The notes: a model not told the origin generated them from the letters alone. Numbered from the stretch's first letter, positions 35,641 through 44,743 are shown. The stretch is 64,000 nucleotides of DNA from Shinella lacus (GCF_010994755.1 NZ_WHSB02000001.1:186001-250000); one strand, 5' to 3'. Made by a program: numbers and translations.

Positions 35641-35745
35641 TTGACCGATGACGGAGGAATTATCGGATAAACCTTTCGCAATTTCTCTTCACGCGGTCAA
35701 CTGAGATCACTTTTCTCCGAAATTCCGGTGTAGCATTCCGGTCAA
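35641..35745. promoter_or_regulatory. Repeated CGGTCAA heptamers in the Lrp/E1 divergent promoter
   Basis: Three copies of one heptamer occur in the 128-base divergent region: TTGACCG (35641-35647, inverted) and CGGTCAA at 35694-35700 and 35739-35745. There are also tandem ATTCCGGT copies (35722-35729, 35735-35742) and GAGATCAC twice (35703-35710, 35750-35757). They are candidate binding sites for the divergently encoded Lrp-type regulator. The first copy lies three bases before the regulator's own start codon, which would allow autoregulation. Confidence 0.45.
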
Positions 35746-35766
35746 TTGGGAGATCACGGGAGAGAG

Positions 35767-38169
35767 ATGACGATGAATGCGCCGGCCCTGACGCCAGCAC
35801 GGCTGGCCTGCCTGAAGGACCTGGAAAGACAGGTCCTGTGGCATGCCTGCTGGATGATCCACAATGCCAATCACCTGCGCGAAAAGGGCGAGGTGAAGGT
35901 CGGCGGGCATCAGGCCTCGTCGGCCTCGCTCGCCGCGATCATGACGGCGCTCTATTTTCATGTGCTCCGGCCGGAGGACCGCGTGGCGGTCAAGCCGCAC
36001 GCCTCGCCCGTTTTTCACGCCATCCAGTACCTGATGGGCAACCAGACCCGGGAAAAGCTTGAGAATTTCCGCGGTTTCGGCGGCGCGCAATCCTATCCGA
36101 GCCGCACCAAAGATATCGACGACGTGGATTTCTCCACCGGCTCCGTCGGCCTCGGCGTCGCGATTACCGCCTTCGCCTCGATCGTGCAGGACTACATCGC
36201 CGCCAAACAATGGTCGGAGTGCCCGGCGGGCCGGATGATCGCGCTGGTCGGCGATGCGGAACTCGACGAGGGCAATATCTACGAATGCCTGCAGGAAGGC
36301 TGGAAACACGACCTGCGCAACACCTGGTGGGTGATCGACTACAACCGCCAGAGCCTCGACGGCGTCGTGCGCGAAGGGCTGTGGCAGCGCATCGAGGGCA
36401 TCTTCACCGCCTTCGGCTGGGATGTGAAGGTGCTGAAATACGGCGCGCTTCAAGAGGCAGCGTTCGAGGAGCCGGGCGGCGTTTCCTTGCGCGGCTGGAT
36501 CGACCAATGTCCGAACCAGCTCTATTCAGCGCTGACCTTCCAGGGCGGTGCCGCCTGGCGCAAGCGGCTGACCGACGAGATCGGCACTAAGCCCGGTGTG
36601 GCCGCGCTGCTGGCGGCGCGCAACGACGACCAGCTTTCCGACCTCATGAACAATCTTGGCGGCCATTGCCTGGAAACGCTGATCCGCACCTTCGAAAGCA
36701 TCGACCACGACCGCCCGACGGTCTTCCTCGCCTATACGATCAAGGGCTGGGGCACGCCGCTCGCCGGCCACAAGGACAACCATGCCGGCCTGATGACCAA
36801 GGCACAGATGGAAACCTTCCAGAGCCGCATCGGCGTGAAACCCGGCGCGGAATGGCAGATGTTCGGCGCGATCCCCTCGCCCGAGCCGGTGCGCGAGCTT
36901 CTGAAGACCGTGCCCTTCTTTGCGGAAGGCACGCGGCGCTTCACGTCACCCGCACTGCCCTCGTCCGGCCCGGTCTTCCTCGACGACCGGGAACTGTCGA
37001 CGCAGGCCGGCTTCGGCAAGATCCTCGATGCGCTCGCCCAGCGCAACGATGCCCTGTCGGCGCGCATCGTCACCACGGCGCCGGATGTTACCGTCTCGAC
37101 CAATCTCGGCCCCTGGGTCAACCGCCGCGGCCTTTTCGCCCGCGAGAAGCTGGCGGATACGTTCCGCGACGAGCGCGTGCCTTCGGCGCAGAAATGGGAG
37201 TTCGGTCCCGCCGGCCAGCATATCGAACTCGGCATCGCGGAAATGAACCTGTTCCTGCTGCTGGGAGCCGCCGGCCTGTCGCATTCGCTATTCGGCGAGC
37301 GGCTGCTGCCGATCGGCACGGTCTATGATCCCTTCGTGGCGCGCGGCCTTGATGCGCTGAACTATGCCTGCTACCAGGATGCCCGCTTCATGATCGTCGG
37401 CACGCCTTCGGGCGTGACGCTGGCGCCGGAGGGTGGGGCGCACCAGTCGATCGGCTCGCAGTTGATCGGCATAAGCCAGGATGGGCTGGCGAGCTTCGAG
37501 CCCGCCTATCTCGACGAACTGTCGGTCATCATGGACTGGTCCTTCGATTATATGCAGCGCGAGGGCGACGGCTGGCACGACACGCGCACGTGGCTGCGCG
37601 ACGAGACCGGCGGCTCGGTCTACCTGCGCCTGACGACGCGGCCGCTGGAGCAGATCGCGCTCAGGCGCGAGGACCCTGCCTTCCGCCAGGGCGTGATCGA
37701 CGGCGCCTATTGGCTGCGCCCGCCATCGGCCCGCACCCGCATCGTGCTCGCCTATCAAGGCTGCATTGCGCCGGAAGTGCTGATGGCGGCCGGGCGGCTC
37801 GCCGAAGCGCATGGCGATATCGCCGTGCTCGCGGTCACCTCCGCCGACCGGCTGAATGCCGGCTGGACGGCCGCGCAACGCGCCCGTCGCCACGGCGATT
37901 TCGGCGCCCGCAGCCATATCGAGACGCTGCTTTCCGCCGTGCCGCGCCCCGCAAGCCTCATCACGGCCACGGACGGCCATCCGGCGACGCTCGGCTGGCT
38001 GGGCTCCGTGGAGGGCCACCGCACGATCTCGCTCGGCGTCGAACATTTCGGCCAGACCGGCACGATTGCCGACCTCTACGCCCATTTCGGCATCGACACC
38101 GACGCCATCATCGAGGCCGCGGAATCCGTGGTCCGTTCGGACGCGTCCGTGCCGTTGCGGGCGGTCTGA
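35767..38169 (+). CDS. Homodimeric 2-oxoacid dehydrogenase E1-like/transketolase-family protein (MdeB type)
   Basis: An 800-residue thiamine-diphosphate enzyme. ATG 35767 and ATG 35773 both follow GGGAGAG. The N-terminal domain shows the transketolase-like pattern GGHQASSASLAAIMTALYFH, FSTGSVGLGVAITAFAS and the ThDP motif GDAELDEGNIYE with a later WWVIDYNRQSLDG. The middle domain has IELGIAEMNLFLLLGAAGLSHSLFGERLLPIGTVYDPF. It is close to AceE-type E1 proteins but lacks part of the length (about 800 versus 880-890). Likely substrate is a 2-oxoacid such as pyruvate or 2-oxobutyrate; the divergent Lrp gene supports amino-acid-related control. Confidence 0.78.
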   Translation: MTMNAPALTPARLACLKDLERQVLWHACWMIHNANHLREKGEVKVGGHQASSASLAAIMTALYFHVLRPEDRVAVKPHASPVFHAIQYLMGNQTREKLENFRGFGGAQSYPSRTKDIDDVDFSTGSVGLGVAITAFASIVQDYIAAKQWSECPAGRMIALVGDAELDEGNIYECLQEGWKHDLRNTWWVIDYNRQSLDGVVREGLWQRIEGIFTAFGWDVKVLKYGALQEAAFEEPGGVSLRGWIDQCPNQLYSALTFQGGAAWRKRLTDEIGTKPGVAALLAARNDDQLSDLMNNLGGHCLETLIRTFESIDHDRPTVFLAYTIKGWGTPLAGHKDNHAGLMTKAQMETFQSRIGVKPGAEWQMFGAIPSPEPVRELLKTVPFFAEGTRRFTSPALPSSGPVFLDDRELSTQAGFGKILDALAQRNDALSARIVTTAPDVTVSTNLGPWVNRRGLFAREKLADTFRDERVPSAQKWEFGPAGQHIELGIAEMNLFLLLGAAGLSHSLFGERLLPIGTVYDPFVARGLDALNYACYQDARFMIVGTPSGVTLAPEGGAHQSIGSQLIGISQDGLASFEPAYLDELSVIMDWSFDYMQREGDGWHDTRTWLRDETGGSVYLRLTTRPLEQIALRREDPAFRQGVIDGAYWLRPPSARTRIVLAYQGCIAPEVLMAAGRLAEAHGDIAVLAVTSADRLNAGWTAAQRARRHGDFGARSHIETLLSAVPRPASLITATDGHPATLGWLGSVEGHRTISLGVEHFGQTGTIADLYAHFGIDTDAIIEAAESVVRSDASVPLRAV

Positions 38170-38190
38170 AACCGGTCGCAGGAGGCCCGC

Positions 38191-40449
38191 TCAGCCCGCC
38201 GCCGCCTCGTTTGCGGCGGTCTGCGCTTGCTGGCGCTGGCGATAGTGGGCTTCAGCGGCTGCCGCGTCGGCCTGGGCGTCGCCGCTGCCGCCACCGACAT
38301 GCACGGTCGGAGAGGCGAACTGGATGCCGTTGGCTTTGAAATCGAGTTTGATGCGGTTCATGATCTCGCGGCGGATCATGAATTGCTCGCCCGGCTTGGT
38401 GGTGAAGCCGACGCGCACGACGATGGCATATTCGCCGAAATCGGACACGCCCTTCATCTTCAGTGGTTCGAGCAGGATATCCTTGTATTCGGGCTTTTCC
38501 GCCGTCTCCGTGCCGATGCGCTTGATGACCTTGCGCAGCTTTTCGAGATCCGTGTCGTAGGTCACGGAGAGGTTGAACTTGATGACCGACCAGTCGCGGC
38601 TCATGTTCTGCACCGCGCCGAGCTCGCCGAAGGGCACCGTGGTGAGCGGGCCGCGGTGGTGGCGCAGCTTGACCGAGCGCAGCGAGAAGCTTTCGACCAC
38701 GCCCTTGTATTTGCCGGTCTCGATATATTCGCCGATGCGGAAGGCATCGTCCCACAGGTAGAAGATGCCCGAGATCAGGTCCTTGACGATGGTCTGCGCG
38801 CCGAAGCCGATGGCGACGCCGGCAACGCCGGCACCGGCGATCAGCGGGCCGATATCCACGCCCAAGCTGGTCAGCACCATCATGACGGCGACGGCGGCGA
38901 GCGTGATGGCGAGGATGTTGCGCAGGATCGGCAGCAACGTGCGGATGCGGGCGTTGCGGCCGCGCTCATCGTCGGTGAGGCGGCGATCCGCCGGATTGTC
39001 GGCCATGCGCACGGCGATCTCGGCCTTCAGGAACTGCCAGGCGATATCGGCGATCAGCAGCACGGCGATCGCCTGGGTGGCGGCATGGGCGACGCGGCTG
39101 ACCAGCGTGTCGCCGGCCCCCATCATGCCGGCGGCGTCGACGCCCGCGACGGCGGCGATCCACCAGGCGGACAGGATGATGACGATGGCGCGCATGCCGC
39201 GTTCGCCGATCACGAAATGCATGCTGGTGGGACGCCTGGTCTCGGTGCCGCCATGGAGGCGGGCAACGACCGCCGTCGTCAGCCGCAAGAGTGGCGGCAG
39301 GAGGAGTGCTACCACGCCCGCCGCAAAGAGCAGGTGCAGCCCCGCGAGCCACACGACCAGCAGCAGGATCACCGCCACGGTTGCGAGCCACGACCATATC
39401 TTGCGCGCGGTGTCCGTTTGCTCAAGGCGGCGCGGACGCGACCAGATCGCTTCGATGGCGATGGCGAAGAGGCCGAAATCGAAGGCGAACATCACGAGCA
39501 GCATCGAGCCTTTGGAAAAGCCGAACACCCGCATCATTTCCAGCACGATCCAGCCGATGACGAAAAAGCGCAGGGCGCGCAGAAACCGCGAGAGCCAGTA
39601 GCGAACCCGTTCTGGCGTGATGTTTGCCGAGGACTGGAGATCATCGGCTGCCACCGTGTCCACGACCGGTTCGGAAACGAGGACGGGCGCCGCTTCCACG
39701 GCCACCGTGCCCTCCGGCACCACGACAGCCTCGGCCGGTGACTTTTCAGCCGCGCGATCGGTCGGCTGCTCGATCAGCCAGACGATATAGGCGCCGATGA
39801 GGCCGCCGAAGCGGACGATGATGGCGGCGATCGCCAGGATAAGCGCGGTGCGCTGCAACAGCGGCGGCCAGGCGACGATGGCGAGCGGCAGCAGCGCGCC
39901 GACGGCAAAGCAGATGGCCTGCCCGCAGGCGTGCAGCCCTATCGGCACCACGCCCACCGGATCGACCTGCGGCTCCGCCGCCTGGCGGCGCCAGTGCCGG
40001 GCCGACAATCGGTTGAACAATCGCTCGAAGCCGATGGCGAGGACGGGCACGAGAAGCAGCTGGAAGAACAGGCGCAGCGGACCGCGGCTGGTGACTTCGG
40101 CCTCAAGCCGCGTCATGGCAGTGTGCGCGCCGGGGCCAAGCTCCATGCTGCCCTGCATGGCGGTGTCGATCCGGTTCTGGATCATGCCAAGCTTTTCGGC
40201 GACGTAACCCGTCTCCATCATCATGGATTCGGAGCCGGCAGGAGCGATATCCTCGGCCTTGCCCGGGCCGGTCTCGGCACTGTTGAGCCAGGTGGCGACG
40301 GCGGGATCGGAAAGCAGGCGCGAAATCTCGCGCAGCTTGTCGACGGGCGGCGCCGCAACGTCCTGTGCAAGCGCCGGACCGGCAAAGAGCAGGGCCATCG
40401 CGACAAGGATCGCCTTGCACCGCAGAAGCTGACGGAATGCGGCCACCAT
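38191..40449 (-). CDS. MscS-family mechanosensitive channel
   Basis: A 752-residue inner-membrane protein. ATG 40449 (GAGGGGG upstream) opens a signal peptide ending GPALAQ. A periplasmic domain and about 8-10 hydrophobic segments follow. The C-terminal third is the MscS core: glycine/alanine-rich pore helix GPLIAGAGVAGVAIGFGAQTIVKDLISG, then the beta domain FRIGEYIETGKYKGVVESFSLRSVKLR. The last residues are Ala/Gln-rich. It opens on membrane tension and releases solutes in hypo-osmotic shock. It converges with the E1-like gene across 21 bases. Confidence 0.88.
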   Translation of the reverse strand: MVAAFRQLLRCKAILVAMALLFAGPALAQDVAAPPVDKLREISRLLSDPAVATWLNSAETGPGKAEDIAPAGSESMMMETGYVAEKLGMIQNRIDTAMQGSMELGPGAHTAMTRLEAEVTSRGPLRLFFQLLLVPVLAIGFERLFNRLSARHWRRQAAEPQVDPVGVVPIGLHACGQAICFAVGALLPLAIVAWPPLLQRTALILAIAAIIVRFGGLIGAYIVWLIEQPTDRAAEKSPAEAVVVPEGTVAVEAAPVLVSEPVVDTVAADDLQSSANITPERVRYWLSRFLRALRFFVIGWIVLEMMRVFGFSKGSMLLVMFAFDFGLFAIAIEAIWSRPRRLEQTDTARKIWSWLATVAVILLLVVWLAGLHLLFAAGVVALLLPPLLRLTTAVVARLHGGTETRRPTSMHFVIGERGMRAIVIILSAWWIAAVAGVDAAGMMGAGDTLVSRVAHAATQAIAVLLIADIAWQFLKAEIAVRMADNPADRRLTDDERGRNARIRTLLPILRNILAITLAAVAVMMVLTSLGVDIGPLIAGAGVAGVAIGFGAQTIVKDLISGIFYLWDDAFRIGEYIETGKYKGVVESFSLRSVKLRHHRGPLTTVPFGELGAVQNMSRDWSVIKFNLSVTYDTDLEKLRKVIKRIGTETAEKPEYKDILLEPLKMKGVSDFGEYAIVVRVGFTTKPGEQFMIRREIMNRIKLDFKANGIQFASPTVHVGGGSGDAQADAAAAEAHYRQRQQAQTAANEAAAG

Positions 40450-40562
40450 GCTTTTCAATCCCCCTCGCCCGCGCTTGTTGAGCAATCCCTACTGTTCGAT
40501 CATGCAAGCCCAAGCAAAGTCAAGCGATGCCGGCGCCGGGCCAGAACGCTGGACCGCACGCC

Positions 40563-40943
40563 TCATTCCTCGATGTCCTGCACCTCGTCGATTTCCACCC
40601 GGTCGGCGTAGAAGGCGATGTGGCCCTCGATTTCCGCGACGGACGGATATGGTGTTTCGTAGCTCCAGGCCGCATTGGTGCCGCCGCTGAGCGGAATGCT
40701 GAAATAGCTCGCCTCACCCTTGTAAGGGCAATAGCTCTTATGCTCCGTCCGTTCGAGCAGCGTCATGTCCATGTCCGGCCGGGGCATGTAGACGACCGCT
40801 GGATATGTCGCTTCGCGCAGGCGCAGCGCCCTTTGCGAGCTGCCGATGACCTGGCCAGCCGCACGCACGACGACGCGTGCAGGGATGCGCTCGATGGAGA
40901 TCGGGTGATCCGGACCCGGCATTTTGACAATTCTTTCCGCCAT
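40563..40943 (-). CDS. DUF427-domain protein
   Basis: A 126-residue protein. ATG 40943 is preceded by GGAAAGGTG; the long open frame upstream of it only shadows the NADH dehydrogenase gene. The DUF427 core includes RVVVRAAGQVIGSSQRALRL, YPAVVYMPRPDMDM, HKSYCPYKGEASYFSIPL and AAWSYETPYPSVAEIEGHIAFYADRVEI. The YCPYKG and W-Y-E segments are highly conserved in the family. The function is unknown. It sits 26 bases downstream of the NADH dehydrogenase gene and is likely co-transcribed. Confidence 0.88.
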   Translation of the reverse strand: MAERIVKMPGPDHPISIERIPARVVVRAAGQVIGSSQRALRLREATYPAVVYMPRPDMDMTLLERTEHKSYCPYKGEASYFSIPLSGGTNAAWSYETPYPSVAEIEGHIAFYADRVEIDEVQDIEE

Positions 40944-40969
40944 TTGCTTCACCTTTCCGATAAAACGGA

Positions 40970-42247
40970 TTAGCCGCTGCGGCCATCCTCGGCGCTTGCC
41001 TGCGTGATCAGGCGGGCGCTGCGCTGGCCGGTCGAGTAAATCCACAGCCAGCTCAGCGCGACGGTCAGCCGGTTGCGCAGGCCGATCAGGAAGTAGACAT
41101 GGGCGATGCCCCAGGTCCACCAGGCAAGCCGGCCCTTCAGCTTGATCCAGCCGAGATCGACGATGGCGGCCCGCTTGCCGATCGTCGCCAGATTGCCGTC
41201 GTTGCGATAGGTGAAGGGTTTTGGCACGGGCTTGCCATCGAGCCGGGCCTTGATGACGCCGGCCACATAGCGCCCTTCCTGCTTTGCCGCAGGCGCGATG
41301 CCGGGAACGATCTTGCCCTCGCCCAGCGGCACATGGGCGGTGTCGCCGACCGCGAAAATGTCCGGGAAGCCGGGCACGCTGAGGTCGGGGGCGACGAGCA
41401 CGCGCCCGGCCCGGTCGGCGGGAACCTGCAACCACTCGGCAGCCGGCGATGCGGCAACGCCCGCCGCCCAGAGAATGGTCGCGGCCGGCAGAACCTCGTC
41501 ACCGAGCGTAATGCCGGCGGCATCGCATTGCGACACCGCATGGCCGGTGCGCACCTCGACGCCGAGGCGCGTCAGCGCCCGTTCGGCATAGGTCGAAAGA
41601 TCCTCGGTGAAGCCCGCGAGAATGCGCGGCCCCGCCTCGACCAGCACCACGCGGGCCTCGCGCGTGTCGATGTTGCGGAAATCGCGGCGCAGCGTTTCGT
41701 GCGCCAGCTCGGCGATGGTGCCGGCAAGCTCCACGCCGGTCGGGCCGGCGCCGATGATGGCGAAGGTCAGCAGGCGGCGGCGCTCGGCCGCATCGTCCTG
41801 CCATTCCGCCCGCTCGAAGGCGGAAAGGATGCGACGGCGGATTGTCGTCGCGTCCTCCAGTGTCTTCAGGCCGGGCGCATGCGGCTCCCATTCGTCATGG
41901 CCGAAATAGGCGTGGCGCGCGCCGGTGGCGAGGATCAGCGTGTCGTAGGGGATGGCGCGCCCATCCTCCAGCAGCACCGCCTTGCCCGCCGCATCCACGC
42001 CGGTGACGCTGCCGAGCAGCGTCGTCACATTGTCGTAGCCCCGCAGCAGCGAGCGGATCGGCCAGGCGATCTCCGACAGCGCCAGCGACGCCGTTGCCGC
42101 CTGGTAGAGCAAGGGCTGGAACAGGTGATGGTTGCGCCGGTCGATAACGGTGATGCGGACCGCCCCCTTGGCCAGGTTGCGCGCCGCCTCCAGCCCGCCA
42201 AAACCCGCGCCGATGATGACGATATGGTGGTCGCCTCTTGCCGCCAT
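40970..42247 (-). CDS. ndh: Type II NADH dehydrogenase (NAD(P)/FAD-dependent oxidoreductase)
   Basis: A 425-residue membrane-associated flavoprotein. The FAD motif IVIIGAGFGGLEAARNL is at the N-terminus and the NADH motif FAIIGAGPTGVELAGTIAEL is near residue 160. IFAVGDTAHV closes the FAD site, and a C-terminal helix (RLAWWTWGIAHVYFLIGLRNRLTVALSWLWIY; shown here only to mark residues about 375-406) anchors it to the membrane. It oxidises NADH and reduces quinone without proton pumping. ATG 42247 follows GAGAGGAC. It lies 29 bases downstream of the encapsulin gene in the same direction. Confidence 0.88.
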   Translation of the reverse strand: MAARGDHHIVIIGAGFGGLEAARNLAKGAVRITVIDRRNHHLFQPLLYQAATASLALSEIAWPIRSLLRGYDNVTTLLGSVTGVDAAGKAVLLEDGRAIPYDTLILATGARHAYFGHDEWEPHAPGLKTLEDATTIRRRILSAFERAEWQDDAAERRRLLTFAIIGAGPTGVELAGTIAELAHETLRRDFRNIDTREARVVLVEAGPRILAGFTEDLSTYAERALTRLGVEVRTGHAVSQCDAAGITLGDEVLPAATILWAAGVAASPAAEWLQVPADRAGRVLVAPDLSVPGFPDIFAVGDTAHVPLGEGKIVPGIAPAAKQEGRYVAGVIKARLDGKPVPKPFTYRNDGNLATIGKRAAIVDLGWIKLKGRLAWWTWGIAHVYFLIGLRNRLTVALSWLWIYSTGQRSARLITQASAEDGRSG

Positions 42248-42276
42248 GCGATGTCCTCTCGTGATCCGGGCGTCGG

Positions 42277-43077
42277 TTATTCCGGCGAAAGCGCCACGGC
42301 CGCCTCGGTCGTCAGCGTGCGGAAGGTGAAACTTTCCTGCACATAGAGATCGACGGTAGTGGCGGAATGGCTGAGATAGCCGATGGAAAAATCCTGCCCG
42401 ACGGTCAGCTCGAAATCACCGCCGCGTAAGGACAGAATGAGGCCGCCCTCGATCGCCGGTGCCCAGATGATGCCGCCGTCCACCACCCGTTCGAGATGGT
42501 GGAAGACCGGATAGCCATCGTCACTGCCACCGCTTGCCGCCATATAGGCATCAGCCCCCAGCACCAGCGCATAAGGCCCTTCGACGCCCGCGAGCCGGAG
42601 CTGGCCAACCGCGCGGGCCACCGCATCGGAATAGCGCTTGGCGCTGGCCGGCAGCGGAATGGCGGGATTGCTCGCGGCCTGGCGGATACCCTCGATATCG
42701 CCGGCGGCATAACCGTCGAACACCGCGCGATCCTCGGCGAAGGCTATTTTTCGCATGGCTTCCTTCACCGGCTCCCAATCGGAATCGCGCGAACCACGCT
42801 CGACGTCGTCGATGGCGCTGCGCGACAGCGTGAAGGGAACCCGGAGCTCGACCAGCGCCTTCACCTCGCGCCGCAGCGATTGCACGCCTTCGGCCGGCGG
42901 CGCGATGGGCGCGACACGGCCGGTGCCGACGGCGGAGAGCCCGAGCCCCGAGGGGCCGGCCAGATCGACGACGCGGCGTGCAGCGAGGTTCCGCTTCAGC
43001 GTGCGCGTGGCCTCTTCCTCGATCTCGGCCCAGGCGGCCTCGGAAATCGGGGCCAGGTCGCGGTGCAGGTTATTCAT
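42277..43077 (-). CDS. Encapsulin shell protein, family 1
   Basis: A 266-residue HK97-fold protein that self-assembles into a nanocompartment. The N-terminus MNNLHRDLAPISEAAWAEIE and the segments ARRVVDLAGPSGLG, VPFTLSRSAIDDVERGSRDSDW and the C-terminal VQESFTFRTLTTEAAVAL are characteristic of family 1 encapsulins. The shell packages cargo carrying a short C-terminal peptide. Its start overlaps the stop of the dye-decolourising peroxidase gene by 8 bases, so shell and cargo are translated together. AAGAGG precedes the ATG. The compartment probably isolates peroxidase chemistry under oxidative stress. Confidence 0.95.
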   Translation of the reverse strand: MNNLHRDLAPISEAAWAEIEEEATRTLKRNLAARRVVDLAGPSGLGLSAVGTGRVAPIAPPAEGVQSLRREVKALVELRVPFTLSRSAIDDVERGSRDSDWEPVKEAMRKIAFAEDRAVFDGYAAGDIEGIRQAASNPAIPLPASAKRYSDAVARAVGQLRLAGVEGPYALVLGADAYMAASGGSDDGYPVFHHLERVVDGGIIWAPAIEGGLILSLRGGDFELTVGQDFSIGYLSHSATTVDLYVQESFTFRTLTTEAAVALSPE

Positions 43078-44110
43078 GGGAAGCCTCTTTCCTGAGAGAG
43101 CCTATGCCGAGCGAGCCGTCGTGGCGCTTCGGCTGCGGTTGGTCCGCCGGGGCGGTCGTGTCGGGTACATCGGGCGATACCGCATCGAGGAAGGACGCGG
43201 CGGGGACGAAGAACAGCGTGCCGGTCACGGCGCGGCTGAAATCGAGCAGCCGGTCGTAATTGCCGGGCGGGCGGCCGATGAACATGTTTTCCAGCATCAT
43301 CTCGATGCGGCGCGGCGAGCGTGCATAGCCGATGAAATAGGTGCCGAACTCGCCCTTGCCGACATCGCCGAAGGGCATGTTGTCGCGCAGGATTTCCAGC
43401 GGCTCACCGTTTTCCTCGATGCTCGTCAGCGCATTGTGCGCGTAGCTCGGCTTGACAGCATCGTCGAGCTCGATGTCGGAAAGCTTTTCGCGGCCGATGA
43501 TCTTCTCCTGGTCGGAGACCGGCAGGCGGTTCCAGGCGGGCAGGTCATGCAGGTATTTCTGCACGATGACATAGCTGCCGCCGGCAAAATCCGCATCCTC
43601 GTCGCCGATGATCGTCGCGTCGACCGCGGCCTGGTCGACCGGGTTTTCCGTGCCGTCGACGAAGCCGATCAGGTCGCGGTCGTCGAAATAGCTGAAGCCG
43701 TGCACCTCGTCGGTCGTGGACACCAGGCCAGCCAGCCGCGCCATGATCTGGGTAGCGAGCTCGAAGCAGAGGTCCATGCGCGTGGCGCGGATATGGAACA
43801 GGAGGTCGCCGGGCGTGGAGACGGCATGGTGGCGGCCACGGATTTCGCGGAAGGGGTGCAGGTCCTTCGGGCGGGGTGCGGCAAAGAGCCGGTCCCAGGC
43901 CGCCGAGCCGATGCCGAGCACGCAGGAAAGCCCGCCTTCGAGATCGCGAAACCCGACCGCGCGCAGCAGGCCGGAAAGATCGGCGCACAGCGCGCGCGCT
44001 GCCGTTTCCGCCGGGCGGCCGGGCGTCAGCGTTACGACGAGGAAGATGGCCGCGCGCGACAGCCGCGCTGCGACCGGCTGGGGAACCACGGAAGGCAAGA
44101 CTGCATTCAT
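43070..44110 (-). CDS. Dye-decolourising (DyP-type) haem peroxidase, encapsulin cargo
   Basis: A 346-residue haem peroxidase. ATG 44110 gives the usual N-terminus (MNAVLPSVVPQPVAARLSRA); the longer frame upstream has no ribosome site. The DyP signature GFVDGTENP (149-157) carries the distal Asp152; the proximal haem ligand is likely His225 in PSYAHNAL, and the distal Arg lies in NMPFGDVGKGEFGTYFIGYARSP. A linker rich in Pro/Asp/Thr (about 312-330) leads to a C-terminal cargo-loading peptide. It oxidises substrates with H2O2 inside the encapsulin shell encoded next. Confidence 0.94.
   Translation of the reverse strand: MNAVLPSVVPQPVAARLSRAAIFLVVTLTPGRPAETAARALCADLSGLLRAVGFRDLEGGLSCVLGIGSAAWDRLFAAPRPKDLHPFREIRGRHHAVSTPGDLLFHIRATRMDLCFELATQIMARLAGLVSTTDEVHGFSYFDDRDLIGFVDGTENPVDQAAVDATIIGDEDADFAGGSYVIVQKYLHDLPAWNRLPVSDQEKIIGREKLSDIELDDAVKPSYAHNALTSIEENGEPLEILRDNMPFGDVGKGEFGTYFIGYARSPRRIEMMLENMFIGRPPGNYDRLLDFSRAVTGTLFFVPAASFLDAVSPDVPDTTAPADQPQPKRHDGSLGIGSLRKEASHE
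43088..43120 (-). other. Encapsulin cargo-loading peptide of the peroxidase
   Basis: Codons 331-341 encode DGSLGIGSLRK, which fits the cargo-loading consensus of DyP peroxidases (SLxIGSLK-like). Five more residues (EASHE) follow before the stop. It binds the inner face of the encapsulin shell. Confidence 0.88.
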
Positions 44111-44211
44111 ACTCGATCCGTTCGGCAGAACCTGTCTGTCGGAACGTAGCGAGTCTCGCTGCGCCGTGCCATCGAAAATCCAGGTCTTCCCAGCAAGATT
44201 CCGAGGGCAGC

Positions 44212-44234
44212 AAAAGGGCCGGCGAGCCGGCCCC
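44212..44234 (-). terminator. Intrinsic terminator after the DUF2171 gene
   Basis: Perfect 8-bp GC stem GGGCCGGC (44216-44223) and GCCGGCCC (44226-44233) with a 2-base loop, followed on the minus strand by TTTT (44215-44212). It starts 11 bases after the DUF2171 stop and separates that gene from the peroxidase-encapsulin operon. Confidence 0.75.
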
Positions 44235-44243
44235 ATTCTTCGG

Positions 44244-44498
44244 CTAGAGATCGACCGGACGGCCGGATTCTTCTTCCTCCAAGGTCACGGCCACGTCCGC
44301 ATTGGCCGAAAGGCGCACCTTGTCGCCCTCGACATCGGCGACGAAGCCCAGTTCGATATAGTGGTGATGGCCCTCGTGCTTGCCGAAACTGTCGGCCTTC
44401 TTCAGCTTGATGCGGTTGGCCTCGACGCGATCGACCGTGCCCACATGCACGCCGTCGGCGCCGATGACTTCCATGTTTTCCGCGATGTTGCCGCTCAT
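44244..44498 (-). CDS. DUF2171-domain protein
   Basis: An 84-residue protein. ATG 44498 is preceded by AGGAGAACC; the open frame further upstream has no such site. The sequence (ENMEVIGADGVHVGTVDRVEANRIKL, then HHHYIELGFVADVEGDKVRLSANADVAV) is the DUF2171 fold, related to PRC-barrel-like small domains common in rhizobia. The run of histidines (EGHHHY) near the middle is usual in the family. The function is unknown; a role in stress response or metal binding is only a guess. It has its own terminator. Confidence 0.8.
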   Translation of the reverse strand: MSGNIAENMEVIGADGVHVGTVDRVEANRIKLKKADSFGKHEGHHHYIELGFVADVEGDKVRLSANADVAVTLEEEESGRPVDL

Positions 44499-44743
44499 GC
44501 CGGTTCTCCTGTCGGGTTGAAAATGGCCGGATCGTGCCGCCTTCGCCTTTACCGACGAAGGGGTCCTGCCGTTGAGGGTCGGGTCGCCGCCGGCGGGGAT
44601 TTTGTGCCGGCGCATCTGTAGATAGCGCTGGATATGCGGTTTCAAGGGCGGGGTGCCGGCCGCGGACCGGCGAGTGGTGGGAACAGTTCCGGGGGTTCCC
44701 TCGTCTTTCCTCCATGTATTCAACATCGCGGAGGAAGACCCTC

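Noticed and set aside
40944..41435. N-terminal extension of the DUF427 gene
   Set aside because: It overlaps the ndh gene in another frame, is Arg/Pro-rich, and a clear ribosome site supports the start at 40943.
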